Of a DNA stretch of 64,000 nucleotides, positions 25,886-35,968 are shown in pieces. Origin of the DNA: Alistipes sp. GTDB taxonomy: Bacteria > Bacteroidota > Bacteroidia > Bacteroidales > Rikenellaceae. Location: assembly GCA_021201825.1 (NCBI GenBank), contig JAJQED010000023.1:62001-126000 (forward strand), read 5' to 3'. A program made the position numbers and the translations under genes. The notes below the pieces were generated by a model, which was not told the DNA's origin, made no database searches, and saw only the letters and a program-made list of their open reading frames with translations. Within the stretch, counting starts at the first letter, position 1, and every line of letters begins with the position of its first letter.

Positions 25886-28348
25886 ATGATCATTTCACAT
25901 AAATGGCTTAGTAATTACATCAAAAGCGGGTTGACGCCCGAAGAGACGGCCGTAATACTCACGGATATAGGCCTGGAGGTCGATTCCATCGAGAAGCGGG
26001 AGTCGGTACGCGGGGGCTTGGCGGGGGTTGTAGTAGGCGAGGTTTTGACCTGCGACAAACACCCGGATGCGGACAAGCTCAAGGTAACCACGGTAGATAC
26101 CGGCGGGGCGGAGCCTCTGCAGATAGTCTGCGGGGCGCCGAACGTTGCCGCCGGGCAAAAAGTGTTGGTCGCTACTGTGAACACGACGCTCTATCCCAAA
26201 GGCGAAACGGAGGGTTTCAGGATCAAGAAAAGCAAGATAAGGGGCGTGGAGTCCCTCGGGATGATATGCGCAGAGGACGAGTTGGGTATCGGCGAGAGCC
26301 ACGACGGCATTATGGTACTGGATACCACTGCCGCGAACGGAACTCCCGCTTCGGCCGTACTCGAACTGAAAGACGACTATATAATCGAAATAGGCCTTAC
26401 TCCCAACCGGGCCGACGCGGCTTCGCATTACGGGGTAGCCCGCGACCTTGGGGCCTACCTTAAGGCCCACGGGCATCCGTGCGAGCTGACGCTGCCGCCG
26501 GTGGACGGTTTCGCCGTGGGGGAACCCGGCCGCGAAATAACGGTAGAGGTGCAGGACACAGAGGGCGCCCCGCGATATACCGGGGTTATCGTTACCGGAG
26601 TGAAAATAGCTCCGTCCCCGGAATGGATGCAGAACTGCCTGCGGGCAATCGGCATAAATCCCAAGAACAATGTGGTCGATATTACTAATTTCGTTCTGCA
26701 CGAGGTGGGTCAGCCCCTGCATGCTTTCGATGCGGATAAGATCAAAGGAGACCGGATCGTAGTGCGCACCACGCCGGAGGGTACCAAATTCGTTACGCTC
26801 GACGAGACGGAGCGGCAGTTGTCCGCAGAGGACCTGATGATCTGCAATGCCGAAGACCCGATGTGTATCGGGGGTGTTTTCGGGGGTCTGGATTCCGGGG
26901 TCAGCGACACGACCACGGATATTTTCCTCGAGAGCGCTTATTTCAATCCGAGGCGCGTGCGCAAGACTGCCCGCCGTCACGGGCTGAACACCGACAGTTC
27001 GTTCCGTTTCGAACGCGGGGCCGACCCCGAAATGGCAATATATGCCCTCAAAAGGGCGGCATTACTGATAAAGGAATACGCCGGCGGGAATATTTCGTCG
27101 GAAATAACCGACACGTATCCCAGCCCTGTAGAACCTTTCCGTTTCGGCCTGTCCCTGCCGTTCATGGAGAGGCTTATCGGCAAACAGATACCGGCCGACA
27201 CCGTAAGGGCCATCCTGTCCGCTCTGGAAGTGAAGATCGAAAGCGAGCAGGGCGATACGTGGAACGTTGCCGTTCCGCCTTTCCGTGTGGACGTACAAAG
27301 GCCCGCCGACCTTATTGAAGATATCCTCCGGATTTACGGATACAACAATATCGAAATTCCCCTGCACGTCAATTCCACCGTTACCTACAGCCCGTCCCCG
27401 GACGTGGACAAGCTGACAAATATGGTGGCGGATATGCTGAGCGCGCAGGGATTTGCCGAGGCGATTAGCAATTCGCTTACAAGGCTCTCATACTATGAGG
27501 GCAACGAAACCCTGCCGGAATCTCACTGTGTCCGGATACTCAATCCGCTCAGCGCCGACCTGGGTGTTATGCGCCAGACGCTTCTATACGGTATGCTCGA
27601 GGCCATAGAGCTCAATATCAACAGGCGGAACCAGGACCTTAAACTGTATGAATTCGGCAACTGTTACCGTTACGACGCGGCAAAAAAGGACGAGGGAGGC
27701 CTGGCGCCTTATACCGAGACCAAGACCCTCGCGGTATGCGTTACCGGTGCCCGGCACCAGCCGACCTGGAACGAATCGACCCGCCAGAGCGATTTCTTCA
27801 CCCTGCGGTCGACCGTCGAGACGATCCTGAAACGCTTCGGGCTGGACATTTACAAGCTGGAGAACACCACGCCCGGCAGCGGCCTGTTTGCCGATGCGAT
27901 ACAGGTGCACGTAAACGGGAAACCTCTGCTCACCATGGGTTCAGTCGACGGCGCCCTGCTCGAACGCTCCGGCATAGACCAACCGGTATATTATATGGAA
28001 ATGGACTTCGGGTTGCTGCTCAAAGCCACCCGTAAACATACGGTGCGGGTCGCGGAGCTCTCGAAATATCCCGAAGTAAGGCGGGACCTCGCCCTGCTGG
28101 TCGACAAGGATACTACTTTCGCCCAGCTGCGTGACGCAGCCCTCTCGGCGGAAAAGAAACTGCTGACAAGCGTATCCCTGTTCGACGTATACGAGGGCGA
28201 CAAGCTCCCGGCCGGCAAAAAATCCTACGCCCTGACGTTCATTATCGAAGATAAGACACGCACGCTCCAGGATAAGGATATAGACCGGATAATGAACAAT
28301 ATAATAGGCAAACTCGAAAGCATGTGCGGCGCACAGATAAGGTCATAG
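25886..28348 (+). CDS. pheT: Phenylalanine-tRNA ligase beta subunit
   Basis: Beta subunit of the (alpha-beta)2 PheRS; binds tRNA-Phe and edits Tyr-tRNA. The 820-residue length is standard. Domains in order are N-terminal [23 protein letters not shown] tRNA-binding fold ([20 protein letters not shown], about 45-155); B3/B4 editing domain; B5 domain ([16 protein letters not shown] follows it); catalytic-like core with [20 protein letters not shown]; and C-terminal anticodon-binding FDX-ACB domain ([20 protein letters not shown], about 730-820). pheS is not adjacent, as usual in Bacteroidales. guaA follows after 4 bp. Confidence 0.97.
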   Translation: MIISHKWLSNYIKSGLTPEETAVILTDIGLEVDSIEKRESVRGGLAGVVVGEVLTCDKHPDADKLKVTTVDTGGAEPLQIVCGAPNVAAGQKVLVATVNTTLYPKGETEGFRIKKSKIRGVESLGMICAEDELGIGESHDGIMVLDTTAANGTPASAVLELKDDYIIEIGLTPNRADAASHYGVARDLGAYLKAHGHPCELTLPPVDGFAVGEPGREITVEVQDTEGAPRYTGVIVTGVKIAPSPEWMQNCLRAIGINPKNNVVDITNFVLHEVGQPLHAFDADKIKGDRIVVRTTPEGTKFVTLDETERQLSAEDLMICNAEDPMCIGGVFGGLDSGVSDTTTDIFLESAYFNPRRVRKTARRHGLNTDSSFRFERGADPEMAIYALKRAALLIKEYAGGNISSEITDTYPSPVEPFRFGLSLPFMERLIGKQIPADTVRAILSALEVKIESEQGDTWNVAVPPFRVDVQRPADLIEDILRIYGYNNIEIPLHVNSTVTYSPSPDVDKLTNMVADMLSAQGFAEAISNSLTRLSYYEGNETLPESHCVRILNPLSADLGVMRQTLLYGMLEAIELNINRRNQDLKLYEFGNCYRYDAAKKDEGGLAPYTETKTLAVCVTGARHQPTWNESTRQSDFFTLRSTVETILKRFGLDIYKLENTTPGSGLFADAIQVHVNGKPLLTMGSVDGALLERSGIDQPVYYMEMDFGLLLKATRKHTVRVAELSKYPEVRRDLALLVDKDTTFAQLRDAALSAEKKLLTSVSLFDVYEGDKLPAGKKSYALTFIIEDKTRTLQDKDIDRIMNNIIGKLESMCGAQIRS

Positions 28349-28352
28349 GCAG

Positions 28353-29879
28353 ATGGAAGAAAAAATACTGATACTCGATTTCGGGTCGCAATACACACAG
28401 CTTATCGCCCGCAGGGTGAGGGAGTTGAACGTCTATTGCGAAATCCACCCGTTCAACCACTATCCCGAACCGGACGCCTCGGTAAAAGGGGTGATACTTT
28501 CGGGCAGTCCGTTTTCGGTTAGGGACGAGAACGCTCCCCGGGTAGACCTTTCGGCCATTAAAGGTAAACTGCCCCTGCTGGGAGTGTGTTACGGTGCGCA
28601 GTACCTGTCGCATTATTACGGCGGGGAAGTCGCCCCGAGCAATACACGTGAGTACGGCCGTGCCATGTTGACCGTCGCCTGCGCGGACCCGTTGCTCAGT
28701 GACCTTACAACCAGCTCCCAGGTATGGATGTCCCACGGGGATACCATCGCACGGGTGCCTGACAACTATAAGATAATCGCGAGTACCTCGGATGTCCGGG
28801 TCGCCGCTTACCGTGTCGAGGGCGAAGATAGTTGGGGCATACAGTTCCACCCGGAGGTTTACCACTCCACCGAGGGGGGCAAACTGCTGAAAAATTTCGT
28901 GGTGGATATCTGCGGTTGTTCCCAAAGCTGGACCCCGGCTTCCTTTATCGAGGAGACCGTACGGAACCTGCGGGAACAGCTCGGTAGCGACAAAGTGGTG
29001 CTGGGCCTCTCCGGAGGGGTGGATTCTTCGGTTGCCGCCGTATTGCTCAACAAGGCCGTAGGTGCGAACCTTACGTGTATATTCGTCAATAACGGGCTGT
29101 TGAGAAAAGACGAATTCCAAAACGTACTGGAATCCTACAAAGGCATGGGTCTTAACGTGATCGGGGTGGACGCCACGGACAAGTTCCTTTCCGCCCTTAA
29201 AGGCGTTACCGACCCGGAACAGAAACGCAAGATCATAGGCGGAAAATTCATCGAGGTTTTCGACGAACAGGCCCACATGATACAGGATGTACGGTGGCTC
29301 GCACAGGGGACCATCTACCCGGACGTGATAGAGTCCGTATCGGTCAACGGCCCGTCGGCGACCATCAAGTCGCACCATAACGTGGGCGGCCTGCCCGAGA
29401 AGATGAACCTGAAAGTTGTCGAACCGCTACGCCTGTTATTCAAGGACGAAGTGAGGCGGGTCGGCAAAGCACTCGGGATAAACCCGGACCTGCTTGGTCG
29501 TCACCCGTTCCCGGGTCCCGGCCTGGGTATAAGGGTGCTTGGCGAAGTGACGGCGGAAAAAGTGCGCATCCTGCAGGAAGCCGACAAGATCTATACCGAC
29601 GCCCTGCGGCGGGATGGCCTGTACGACAAGGTATGGCAGGCCGGGGCGATACTGCTGCCGGTGCAGTCCGTAGGGGTGATGGGCGACGAGAGGACCTACG
29701 AAAACTGCGTTGCCCTGCGGGCCGTAATGTCCACGGACGGTATGACAGCCGACTGGGTACACCTGCCTTACGAATTCCTCGCCCAGGTATCGAACGACAT
29801 CATCAATAAGGTCAAAGGCATTAACAGGGTGGTTTACGACATCAGCTCCAAACCGCCCGCGACCATTGAGTGGGAATAG
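28353..29879 (+). CDS. guaA: GMP synthase (glutamine-hydrolysing)
   Basis: Converts XMP to GMP with ATP and glutamine. In 508 residues the N-terminal class I glutaminase has its nucleophile Cys79 in [10 protein letters not shown] and the His/Glu pair in [11 protein letters not shown]. The ATP-pyrophosphatase P-loop is [16 protein letters not shown], and the C-terminal dimerisation domain contains [16 protein letters not shown] and ends in the canonical KPPATIEWE. It follows pheT by 4 bp, so the two are surely cotranscribed, and ends in a palindromic terminator shared with the convergent GH20 gene. Confidence 0.98.
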   Translation: MEEKILILDFGSQYTQLIARRVRELNVYCEIHPFNHYPEPDASVKGVILSGSPFSVRDENAPRVDLSAIKGKLPLLGVCYGAQYLSHYYGGEVAPSNTREYGRAMLTVACADPLLSDLTTSSQVWMSHGDTIARVPDNYKIIASTSDVRVAAYRVEGEDSWGIQFHPEVYHSTEGGKLLKNFVVDICGCSQSWTPASFIEETVRNLREQLGSDKVVLGLSGGVDSSVAAVLLNKAVGANLTCIFVNNGLLRKDEFQNVLESYKGMGLNVIGVDATDKFLSALKGVTDPEQKRKIIGGKFIEVFDEQAHMIQDVRWLAQGTIYPDVIESVSVNGPSATIKSHHNVGGLPEKMNLKVVEPLRLLFKDEVRRVGKALGINPDLLGRHPFPGPGLGIRVLGEVTAEKVRILQEADKIYTDALRRDGLYDKVWQAGAILLPVQSVGVMGDERTYENCVALRAVMSTDGMTADWVHLPYEFLAQVSNDIINKVKGINRVVYDISSKPPATIEWE

Positions 29880-29885
29880 ATAGAG

Positions 29886-29909
29886 AACAGCACCCTGCAG
29901 GGTGCTGTT
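29886..29909 (+). terminator. Terminator between guaA and the convergent GH20 gene
   Basis: Perfect 24-bp palindrome built on AACAGCACCCTG and its complement, followed on the plus strand by TCGTTT. It lies 6 bp after the guaA stop and 4 bp from the GH20 stop, so it is probably bidirectional. Confidence 0.75.
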
Positions 29910-29913
29910 TCGT

Positions 29914-31920
29914 TTACGGGCGGATTATAAGGTCGTAAAGTATAGCCGCTTCTTCCCCGTTACCCTCCCCCTTTACGGTAAGCCGTATCTTATGTATCGG
30001 GCTTTCGGGTATAAAGGTACCCGTGTAGCCGAAATTTTCATCTACCAATACGTAACCATACCCATCGTAACTCACCTCAAGCCGGGCAGGGGCCACTACG
30101 AACCGTGGTATGGCATTGTAACCGGTCTTTATGGTTACCGAGCCGCACCTGAGTGGTTCGGCGAAACGGTATTCGAACCAGTCGCCGTCCAGCGGGGTGC
30201 GGACCGTGCGGGCGAAAGTCCGGTCGTTTCCGTCAGACGCATTACCGTAGGGGTTGGAGGCAGTGCATGGGACGCTTCCCGTCACCGTATAGCGGGCTTT
30301 GATCCTGTCGGAGGGAACTCCCGGCACGGTCTTTATCCCGTCACGGCCCCTGTATCCGATACCGAGGGCCGAAAGCCGCGGCAGGTGCCACTCTTCCAGC
30401 CTACGGTTGAAATCGCTCCATTGACATTGCTCCGCCGGCGTCCATGCCCTCTCGGCAAGGGCACAAATCCGGGGGAACAGCTGGTAGTCCATCCACCAAT
30501 GGCCGTTCCACAGGTATGTCTCGGTCCAGAACGCCCCCTCGATCCCCAAAAGGTCGTCGCCCGCGTATCCTTTAGGTACGGGGTCATATGAGTATACTTT
30601 TTGCACGTCGAATATTCCACCCCATGCCAGCCCGTATTCGTTTGCGGACTGTTTCATGTCGAAATAACAGTATTGGGAGGGCATGGCCACCGTGCGGTAC
30701 CCCCTATCCAGCGCATCTGCAACTGACGCTTCGGTTTCCCATGCATAAACAATAGCCGAACCGTCAAGCCGGCTACCGTACACCGCTTCATTCCATACCC
30801 CCTGGTCCCGGCCGCGGTTGTGGAGCATCCTGCCGACCCGGTTCTCGAACCATGTGTTCAGACCCTCCGTATCGGCTATTCCTTCCCGTTCCATCAACGC
30901 ACGGCAGTGGGGACAGGCCTCCCATTGCTCGGGGGGCACTTCGTCGCCTCCGGTATGGATAATGGCACCGGGAAACAGGCCGCAAAGTTCGTCGATGATC
31001 TCTTCTATTATCCTGAAATTATTCTCTTTACCCGCACACCACACTTTCCGCATATCATAGCCCGCGACAGTGGAATCGACCGGGCCGTCACACAGTATTT
31101 CCGGATAGATACGCGCAAAAGTCCGGCTATGGCCCGGCAGGTCGAATTCCGGTATGACCTCGATGTTCAGGAACGAAGCGTAGGCAACTATATCCTTGAT
31201 CTCCTCCCGAGTATAATAACCGCCGTAAGCGTGTCCCCATTCCCCGTAAATATTGCGGACGGGAGAACCACCGCCCCTGAAGCCCCCTTCGGCCGCAAGT
31301 CGCGGATAGGATTCAAGCTCGATACGCCATCCCTCGTCATCGGTCAGGTGCCAGTGCAGGCGGTTCATCTTATGCAAGGCCATCTGTTCCAGGAGCCTCT
31401 TCACCCCGTCCGCATCCGTAAAGGTACGGGCTACGTCGAACGAAAAGCCCCGGTACCCGAACCGTGGCCAGTCCTTGACCCGGACACCCGGCAATGTGAA
31501 AACGGGGGATATCTCGCCGGCCATAAGCTCGACCGGAGCCAGCTGCAGCAGGGTTTGGATACCGTAGAAAACGCCGGCGCGGTCCGGTCCGCAAATAACG
31601 ACTGAATCGGCTGAAATATCCAGCATATATCCTTCCTGCGGGAGGCCGCATGCAGGATCTATACGTAAAACTACGGCATTCTCCCCATCCACAAAATTAA
31701 CCGGATTTGCAAGGGAACCCGTGCCGGTTTTGGCGGCAAGGTACTCCGCGAGTTCTTTCTCCTCACAGGAGCCGTATTTTATAACGGTGCCGGGGCCGAA
31801 GCTAAAACGGTCATCCGTTGCGACCATCTCGACCGGACGGGGGATAACGCCCGGGACCTGGGCCACGGACATCCGGCAGGATAATGCCGTCAACAGGAGG
31901 AAACACAGGGAAGTTTTCAT
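29914..31920 (-). CDS. Second exported GH20 beta-N-acetylhexosaminidase
   Basis: 668 residues with a signal peptide (LCFLLLTALSCRMSVAQ). GH20b domain (VIPRPVEMVATDDRFSFG), then the barrel from PRFGYRGFSFDVARTF, with HWHLTDDEGWRIELESYPRL, EVIPEFDLPGHSRTFARIYP and the catalytic Asp-Glu in HTGGDEVPPEQW. A C-terminal beta-sandwich follows (ASNPYGNASDGNDRTFARTV), a discoidin-like carbohydrate-binding fold. Compared with the GH20 at 11442 it lacks the chitobiase C-terminal piece and is about 190 residues shorter. It stands alone, convergent with guaA and divergent from mazG. The likely substrates are host or mucin glycans, or peptidoglycan GlcNAc; sequence cannot distinguish. Confidence 0.94.
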   Translation of the reverse strand: MKTSLCFLLLTALSCRMSVAQVPGVIPRPVEMVATDDRFSFGPGTVIKYGSCEEKELAEYLAAKTGTGSLANPVNFVDGENAVVLRIDPACGLPQEGYMLDISADSVVICGPDRAGVFYGIQTLLQLAPVELMAGEISPVFTLPGVRVKDWPRFGYRGFSFDVARTFTDADGVKRLLEQMALHKMNRLHWHLTDDEGWRIELESYPRLAAEGGFRGGGSPVRNIYGEWGHAYGGYYTREEIKDIVAYASFLNIEVIPEFDLPGHSRTFARIYPEILCDGPVDSTVAGYDMRKVWCAGKENNFRIIEEIIDELCGLFPGAIIHTGGDEVPPEQWEACPHCRALMEREGIADTEGLNTWFENRVGRMLHNRGRDQGVWNEAVYGSRLDGSAIVYAWETEASVADALDRGYRTVAMPSQYCYFDMKQSANEYGLAWGGIFDVQKVYSYDPVPKGYAGDDLLGIEGAFWTETYLWNGHWWMDYQLFPRICALAERAWTPAEQCQWSDFNRRLEEWHLPRLSALGIGYRGRDGIKTVPGVPSDRIKARYTVTGSVPCTASNPYGNASDGNDRTFARTVRTPLDGDWFEYRFAEPLRCGSVTIKTGYNAIPRFVVAPARLEVSYDGYGYVLVDENFGYTGTFIPESPIHKIRLTVKGEGNGEEAAILYDLIIRP

Positions 31921-31955
31921 GACTGGTAAAAATACATATTTAAGGCCGGAAATAT

Positions 31956-31963
31956 TAACTTTG
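31956..31963 (+). promoter_or_regulatory. -7 box (TAACTTTG) of mazG
   Basis: Exact TAnnTTTG match, 23 bp before the mazG ATG at 31987. Confidence 0.45.
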
Positions 31964-31986
31964 CGGATGTTTAAAATCCCCCTGTT

Positions 31987-32778
31987 ATGCCGGAAAGGAA
32001 AAAAGAAGCGTTCACAAGGTTACTCGATGTAATGGACGAACTGCGGGAAAAATGCCCGTGGGACCGTGAACAGACGATGGAATCCCTACGCAACTGCACT
32101 ATCGAGGAGACCTATGAACTGGTCGATGCCATCATGGAAATGGACTATGACGGTATCAAACAGGAGTTGGGAGACCTATTGCTGCATGTAGTTTTCTATG
32201 CGAAGATCGCCGACGAACAAAAGCGGTTCGACATCGCCGACGTTATCGATTTCCTGTGCGAAAAACTTATATACCGCCATCCTCATGTTTTCGGCACGGT
32301 GAATGCCGATAATTCCGGAGAGGTGAAATACAACTGGGAGCAGCTCAAACTCAAGGAAAAAAAGCGCAAAAAAGGGATACTTGGCGGCGTACCTAAGAGC
32401 CTGCCGGCCATGGTCAAGGCTTACAGGGTCGGCGAAAAGGCGGCGTCGGCCGGGTTCGACTGGGAAAAGAAAGAGGACGTTTGGGATAAGGTCCGGGAAG
32501 AGTTCGGGGAGACAGAACAGGAGATCCGCCGCATTACTGATACGGAAAGCAATAAGGCCCGGCTCGAAGAAGAATTCGGGGACCTGTTCTTCTCGCTGGT
32601 AAATGCGGCCCGGTTGTACGGGGTCGACCCGGAGATGGCCCTCGAAAGTTGCAACAAAAAGTTCATCGGCCGGTTTAACCATGTGGAACGACAGGCCGAA
32701 AAGGGCGGCAAGTCAGTAAAGGAATATTCCCTCCAGCAGCTGGAAAGCTGGTGGCAGGAGGCCAAGCAAACGGAATAA
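31987..32778 (+). CDS. mazG: Nucleoside triphosphate pyrophosphohydrolase MazG
   Basis: Hydrolyses non-canonical or excess NTPs to NMP and PPi. The 263 residues contain two tandem MazG folds. The first has CPWDREQTMESLRNCTIEET with the metal-binding E-x-x-E...D pattern continuing into LVDAIME and ELGDLLLHVVFYA; the second has REEFGETEQEIRR and LEEEFGDLFFSLVNAARL. The C-terminus LQQLESWWQEAK is typical. Length matches E. coli MazG (263). The gamma-carbonic-anhydrase-like gene starts 14 bp later, so the two are likely an operon. Confidence 0.95.
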   Translation: MPERKKEAFTRLLDVMDELREKCPWDREQTMESLRNCTIEETYELVDAIMEMDYDGIKQELGDLLLHVVFYAKIADEQKRFDIADVIDFLCEKLIYRHPHVFGTVNADNSGEVKYNWEQLKLKEKKRKKGILGGVPKSLPAMVKAYRVGEKAASAGFDWEKKEDVWDKVREEFGETEQEIRRITDTESNKARLEEEFGDLFFSLVNAARLYGVDPEMALESCNKKFIGRFNHVERQAEKGGKSVKEYSLQQLESWWQEAKQTE

Positions 32779-32792
32779 GAAAAATAACGGAT

Positions 32793-33308
32793 ATGGCACT
32801 TATAAAAAAAGTAAACGGCGTAGGGCCCCGGATCGGGGAGCGGGTATTCCTGGCCGAAAACGCCTCGATAATCGGTGACGTGAAGATCGGTGACGACTGC
32901 ACGGTTTGGTACAACGCGGTGATCCGTGGAGACGTTAACCCTATCGAGATCGGGGACCGGGTCAATATACAGGACGGAGCCGTACTTCATACGTTATATA
33001 AAAAGTCGGTAGTAAAGATCGGTAACGACGTTTCTATAGGACATAACGCCATTATCCACGGGGCTTGTATCGAGGACCGTTGCCTTATAGGCATGGGAGC
33101 TACTTTGTTGGACAATGTGTTGGTGCGCAGCGGGTGTATCGTCGCGGCCAATGCAATGGTGCTGGCGAACACTGAGCTTGAACCCAACAGTGTTTATGCC
33201 GGCATTCCCGCCCGAAAGGTAAAGGAGGTCACCCCGGAACAACGGACCGACATTATCGAACGCACGGCCCGGGATTATATAATGTATTCTTCCTGGATCG
33301 AGGAGTGA
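32793..33308 (+). CDS. Gamma-carbonic-anhydrase-like left-handed beta-helix protein
   Basis: 171 residues of hexapeptide repeats of the PaaY/YrdA/CaiE type. Repeat turns can be read through IIGDVKIGDDCTVWYNAVIRGD, with IGDRVNIQDGAVLH and IGNDVSIGHNAIIHG. The three metal-binding His are conserved (one in AVLHT, two in GHNAIIHG), as expected for a trimer with Zn or Fe at subunit interfaces. Family members are often isolated with mild or no anhydrase activity. The ATG at 32793 is chosen because upstream codons overlap mazG. The kinase operon with its operator begins immediately after the stop. Confidence 0.88.
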   Translation: MALIKKVNGVGPRIGERVFLAENASIIGDVKIGDDCTVWYNAVIRGDVNPIEIGDRVNIQDGAVLHTLYKKSVVKIGNDVSIGHNAIIHGACIEDRCLIGMGATLLDNVLVRSGCIVAANAMVLANTELEPNSVYAGIPARKVKEVTPEQRTDIIERTARDYIMYSSWIEE

Positions 33309-33317
33309 GCCTCCGGA

Positions 33318-33390
33318 GTCGGTTGACCCCCCAATTTTGCCGTTTCACCCGCCCTAACACCCAAACGCACAACAGTATGAGGTATATTTG
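33318..33390 (+). promoter_or_regulatory. Candidate LytTR operator and promoter of the kinase-regulator operon
   Basis: Two direct repeats, GTCGGTTGACC (33318-33328) and GCCGTTTCACC (33339-33349), repeat with a 21-bp period and a CCCCAATTTT spacer. Exactly 33 nt later lies TATATTTG (33383-33390), a consensus -7 box with no -33 TTG. Paired direct repeats on one helix face are the usual binding site of LytTR regulators. The same arrangement is found at 35306-35378. Confidence 0.7.
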
Positions 33391-33412
33391 CTCAGTTAAA
33401 CCCTTTGCAAAG

Positions 33413-34486
33413 ATGAACGGCATCAACAAATACCGGGCGGTGTTCATCAACCTGCTCACAGCTATCGGCATCAGCCTGATAGCCAATTTCAATTTCTTCC
33501 TGATACGGCTTATGCCCGAGCCTCCGGGTGGTTACAGGGGCTGGATGCGCCAGTTCATGGAATCGGATTTCATCCTTTGGATGAACTTCTTTTTCTACCT
33601 GCTGTTCGCCCTGATCATGCTCTCGATACTCACGAGCAGCATGCAGCGGAAAAAGATAAATTTTTTCTGGCGGGGGACCATTTGTATGGCCGTAGCGGTG
33701 GTTTTCTATTTCCTATCGCCGTCATTCCACCATAAGACCGGGGAGATATTCCTGCTTATTAACGGGCGCAACCTTTTCGACCCGTCGGTACTGACCAAAC
33801 TCTCTTTTACACTGATAATCACCTTACTCTACGGCAAGATATTCCAGCTGATCTACCAGAAACAGAGCGTACAGCTGGAGAACGAACTTCTTAAGAACGA
33901 GAACCTGCAGGCAACTTACAACACTCTTATCAACCAGATAAACCCCCACTTCTTTTTCAATTCGCTCAACTCCCTGTCGATGCTGGTCCGTGAGAAATAC
34001 AACGAACAGGCCCTGACATACATCGACAGGCTCTCGGAGACGTTCAGGTACATAATTCAAAACGGCCAGAGCGGAGGAACGACACTCGAAGAAGAATTGA
34101 AATTCGTGGACGCATACAAATATCTGCTGGAAGTCAGGTATGACGGTAAACTTTTCTTCGATATAGACGTCGCACCGGAATACCTCGGGTGGACTATGCC
34201 GTCCCTGACTATCCAACCTCTTATCGAAAATATTGTTAAGCACAATGTTATTACCCGCAAACAGCCCATGCGGGTCTCGATAAGTACCGACTCAGGATCG
34301 CTGTTGGTCAGAAATCCTGTATATCCCAAAATCCATGACGGGGACCCGACCGGGATCGGTCTGCAGAACCTTTCGCACCGTTATAAATTGTTGACCGGCC
34401 GGGATATAACCGTCACTAACGACGGGCAGAAGTTCACGGTAGAACTGCCGCTCACCGAACCGGAAAAAGAACTGGAACTGCAATGA
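33413..34486 (+). CDS. LytS/YehU-type sensor histidine kinase
   Basis: Membrane-bound sensor kinase of a LytTR two-component system, 357 residues from the ATG at 33413. Four hydrophobic helices lie in the first 170 residues (AVFINLLTAIGISLIANFNF, then FILWMNFFFYLLFALIMLSI, among others) with no large periplasmic sensor. A short coiled segment precedes the His_kinase domain, whose phosphorylated His is in NQINPHFFFNSLNSLS. The ATPase part shows QPLIENIVKHN (N box) and GIGLQNLSHRYKLL (G box). Frames extend upstream to 33305, but the -7 box at 33383-33390 makes those starts unlikely. The stop overlaps the regulator start (ATGA). Confidence 0.93.
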   Translation: MNGINKYRAVFINLLTAIGISLIANFNFFLIRLMPEPPGGYRGWMRQFMESDFILWMNFFFYLLFALIMLSILTSSMQRKKINFFWRGTICMAVAVVFYFLSPSFHHKTGEIFLLINGRNLFDPSVLTKLSFTLIITLLYGKIFQLIYQKQSVQLENELLKNENLQATYNTLINQINPHFFFNSLNSLSMLVREKYNEQALTYIDRLSETFRYIIQNGQSGGTTLEEELKFVDAYKYLLEVRYDGKLFFDIDVAPEYLGWTMPSLTIQPLIENIVKHNVITRKQPMRVSISTDSGSLLVRNPVYPKIHDGDPTGIGLQNLSHRYKLLTGRDITVTNDGQKFTVELPLTEPEKELELQ

Positions 34487-35271
34487 CGACAATATTACCG
34501 ACTGGAAACAGGATGAGGGTGTTAGTGGTCGAGGACGAGACCGCCGCTACGGTCAACCTGCTGTCGATGCTGAACGAAGTTTGCCCTGATTGCAAGATAA
34601 CGGGGACGCTTGAGAGTGTGTCGGAAACGGTTTGCTGGCTCGAGGGGAACGATCCGCCCGACCTTATCTTTATGGACATCCACCTTGCCGACGGGGATGC
34701 GTTCAGAATATTCGACAATATTGAAGTGACAGCTCCGGTAGTATTCACTACCGCCTACGACGAGTATGCCCTCGAGGCGTTCCGGGTAAACAGCATCGAT
34801 TACCTGCTGAAACCGATCAAACCGTCCGACCTAAAACGGGCCATCGACAAATTCGGCAGGCTAACCGGCTCGGCACGAAAAAATTATACCGGGCGCCTGA
34901 ATAATATGCGCGAATCCCGGCAACGGACGTTCCTGTTACAGCTCCGGGATAAGCTCGTGCCGGTTAAGGCCGAAGAGATAGCTTTTTTCCATACGGCGGA
35001 CGAGAAAGTCAAAGTCCACACCCTCAAAGGCGAAGCTTTCCCCTACGATAAATCCCTCGACACGGTAATGGCCCAACTGCCGGAAGAGCTTTTTTTCAGG
35101 GCTAACCGGCAGTACATAATATCGCGAAATGCGGTACGGGATATCTCCGTATGGTTCGGAAGCAGGTTGAATTTAAACCTGAAAGTGGAAGTTCCCGAGC
35201 GCATTATCATCAGTAAGGCCCGTGTGCCGGTCTTTAAAAAGTGGATCGGCGAGGGGACGGGCATAGAATAA
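34483..35271 (+). CDS. LytTR-family response regulator
   Basis: 262 residues. The receiver domain starts MRVLVVEDETAATVNL with the acidic pair, the phospho-acceptor Asp in LIFMDIHLADGD, Thr in FTTAYDEYALEAF and Lys in YLLKPIKPSDL. The C-terminal LytTR DNA-binding domain runs from about residue 150 (RTFLLQLRDKLVPVKAEEIAFF) through FRANRQYIISRNAVRDIS to the end. Such domains bind paired direct repeats. The ATG at 34483 overlaps the kinase TGA (ATGA), so expression is coupled; the second Met (34513) is a possible alternative. The likely targets are the two repeat sites at 33318 and 35306. Confidence 0.94.
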   Translation: MTTILPTGNRMRVLVVEDETAATVNLLSMLNEVCPDCKITGTLESVSETVCWLEGNDPPDLIFMDIHLADGDAFRIFDNIEVTAPVVFTTAYDEYALEAFRVNSIDYLLKPIKPSDLKRAIDKFGRLTGSARKNYTGRLNNMRESRQRTFLLQLRDKLVPVKAEEIAFFHTADEKVKVHTLKGEAFPYDKSLDTVMAQLPEELFFRANRQYIISRNAVRDISVWFGSRLNLNLKVEVPERIIISKARVPVFKKWIGEGTGIE

Positions 35272-35305
35272 CCGCGGTTTACCAATCCGCCCACCCCCGG
35301 CAGAG

Positions 35306-35378
35306 GCCGTTTCACCCCCCGGTTTTGCCGTTTCACCGGTTTTCGGGGAAAAACGCAGGCTAAAGGAGATTATATTTG
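35306..35378 (+). promoter_or_regulatory. Candidate LytTR operator and promoter of the Spy-like gene
   Basis: Two perfect direct repeats GCCGTTTCACC (35306-35316 and 35327-35337) with a 21-bp period and spacer CCCCGGTTTT, then exactly 33 nt to TATATTTG (35371-35378). The 32-bp block matches the one at 33318-33349 at 27 positions, and the distance to the -7 box is the same. No -33 TTG is visible, as expected for activator dependence. Confidence 0.75.
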
Positions 35379-35427
35379 CGTTAGTTAATCGACCGCAGTA
35401 AAATAACGGTCGAAAAAATTTTAGAAA

Positions 35428-35940
35428 ATGAACAGGAAAATCAAATCTATGCTTGCTACGGCAGCAATAATGGCCGCAGTGATCACGGTCAACGCACAAC
35501 CGCCGCACGAGGGGCAGCAAAGGCAGTCACCGGAAGAGAGGCAGCAGGCGATGGTCGAAAGGATGGCTGAAAAACTCGGACTTACCGAACAGCAACAGAA
35601 ACTGATAATCGAACTGCACAAGGAAATGACTCCCGAACGCGGAGAAAGGCCACCGAGGCCCGAGGGTCCAAAAGCCGAAAAACCCGATCGTTCTTCCAGA
35701 GAGGAGATGGAAAAACGCAGGGAGGAGATAAAAGCCGAGATGGAAGCCCGCATGGCCGACTTCGAAGCCAAGATGAAGAACATCCTCACCCCCGAGCAGT
35801 TCGAGCAGTGGAAAGAAGACAGGGGAAAAATGCAGGAACGCAGGCCCGAGGCCCGTCGAAACGACCGCAGGGGACCGCACGGCGAACCGCGCAAAGCCGC
35901 TCCGCACGAAAAGAAAGATAACGAAGAATACAAAGGCTAA
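35428..35940 (+). CDS. Spy/CpxP-like (LTXXQ) periplasmic protein
   Basis: 170 residues: a signal peptide ending at VITVNAQ (about residue 23) and a mature part that is almost all charged helix. Two LTxxQ-type motifs are visible, LGLTEQQQKLII (about 50) and ILTPEQFEQWKEDRGKM (about 120), the hallmark of the Spy/CpxP fold used by metal- and stress-responsive periplasmic chaperones. Linker and tail are rich in Pro/Arg/Glu (RPPRPEGPKAEKPDR; RRNDRRGPHGEP). It is the first gene behind the second LytTR-type operator. An imperfect terminator follows, then the barrel gene, so downstream read-through is likely partial. Confidence 0.8.
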   Translation: MNRKIKSMLATAAIMAAVITVNAQPPHEGQQRQSPEERQQAMVERMAEKLGLTEQQQKLIIELHKEMTPERGERPPRPEGPKAEKPDRSSREEMEKRREEIKAEMEARMADFEAKMKNILTPEQFEQWKEDRGKMQERRPEARRNDRRGPHGEPRKAAPHEKKDNEEYKG

Positions 35941-35968
35941 CCGATGCCACAGAAATGAGTATTCACCG

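Noticed and set aside
28242-29378. 378-residue minus-strand frame opposite pheT/guaA
   Set aside because: guaA motifs (Cys79, SGGVDSS) are intact on the plus strand. The antisense product has no recognisable pattern.
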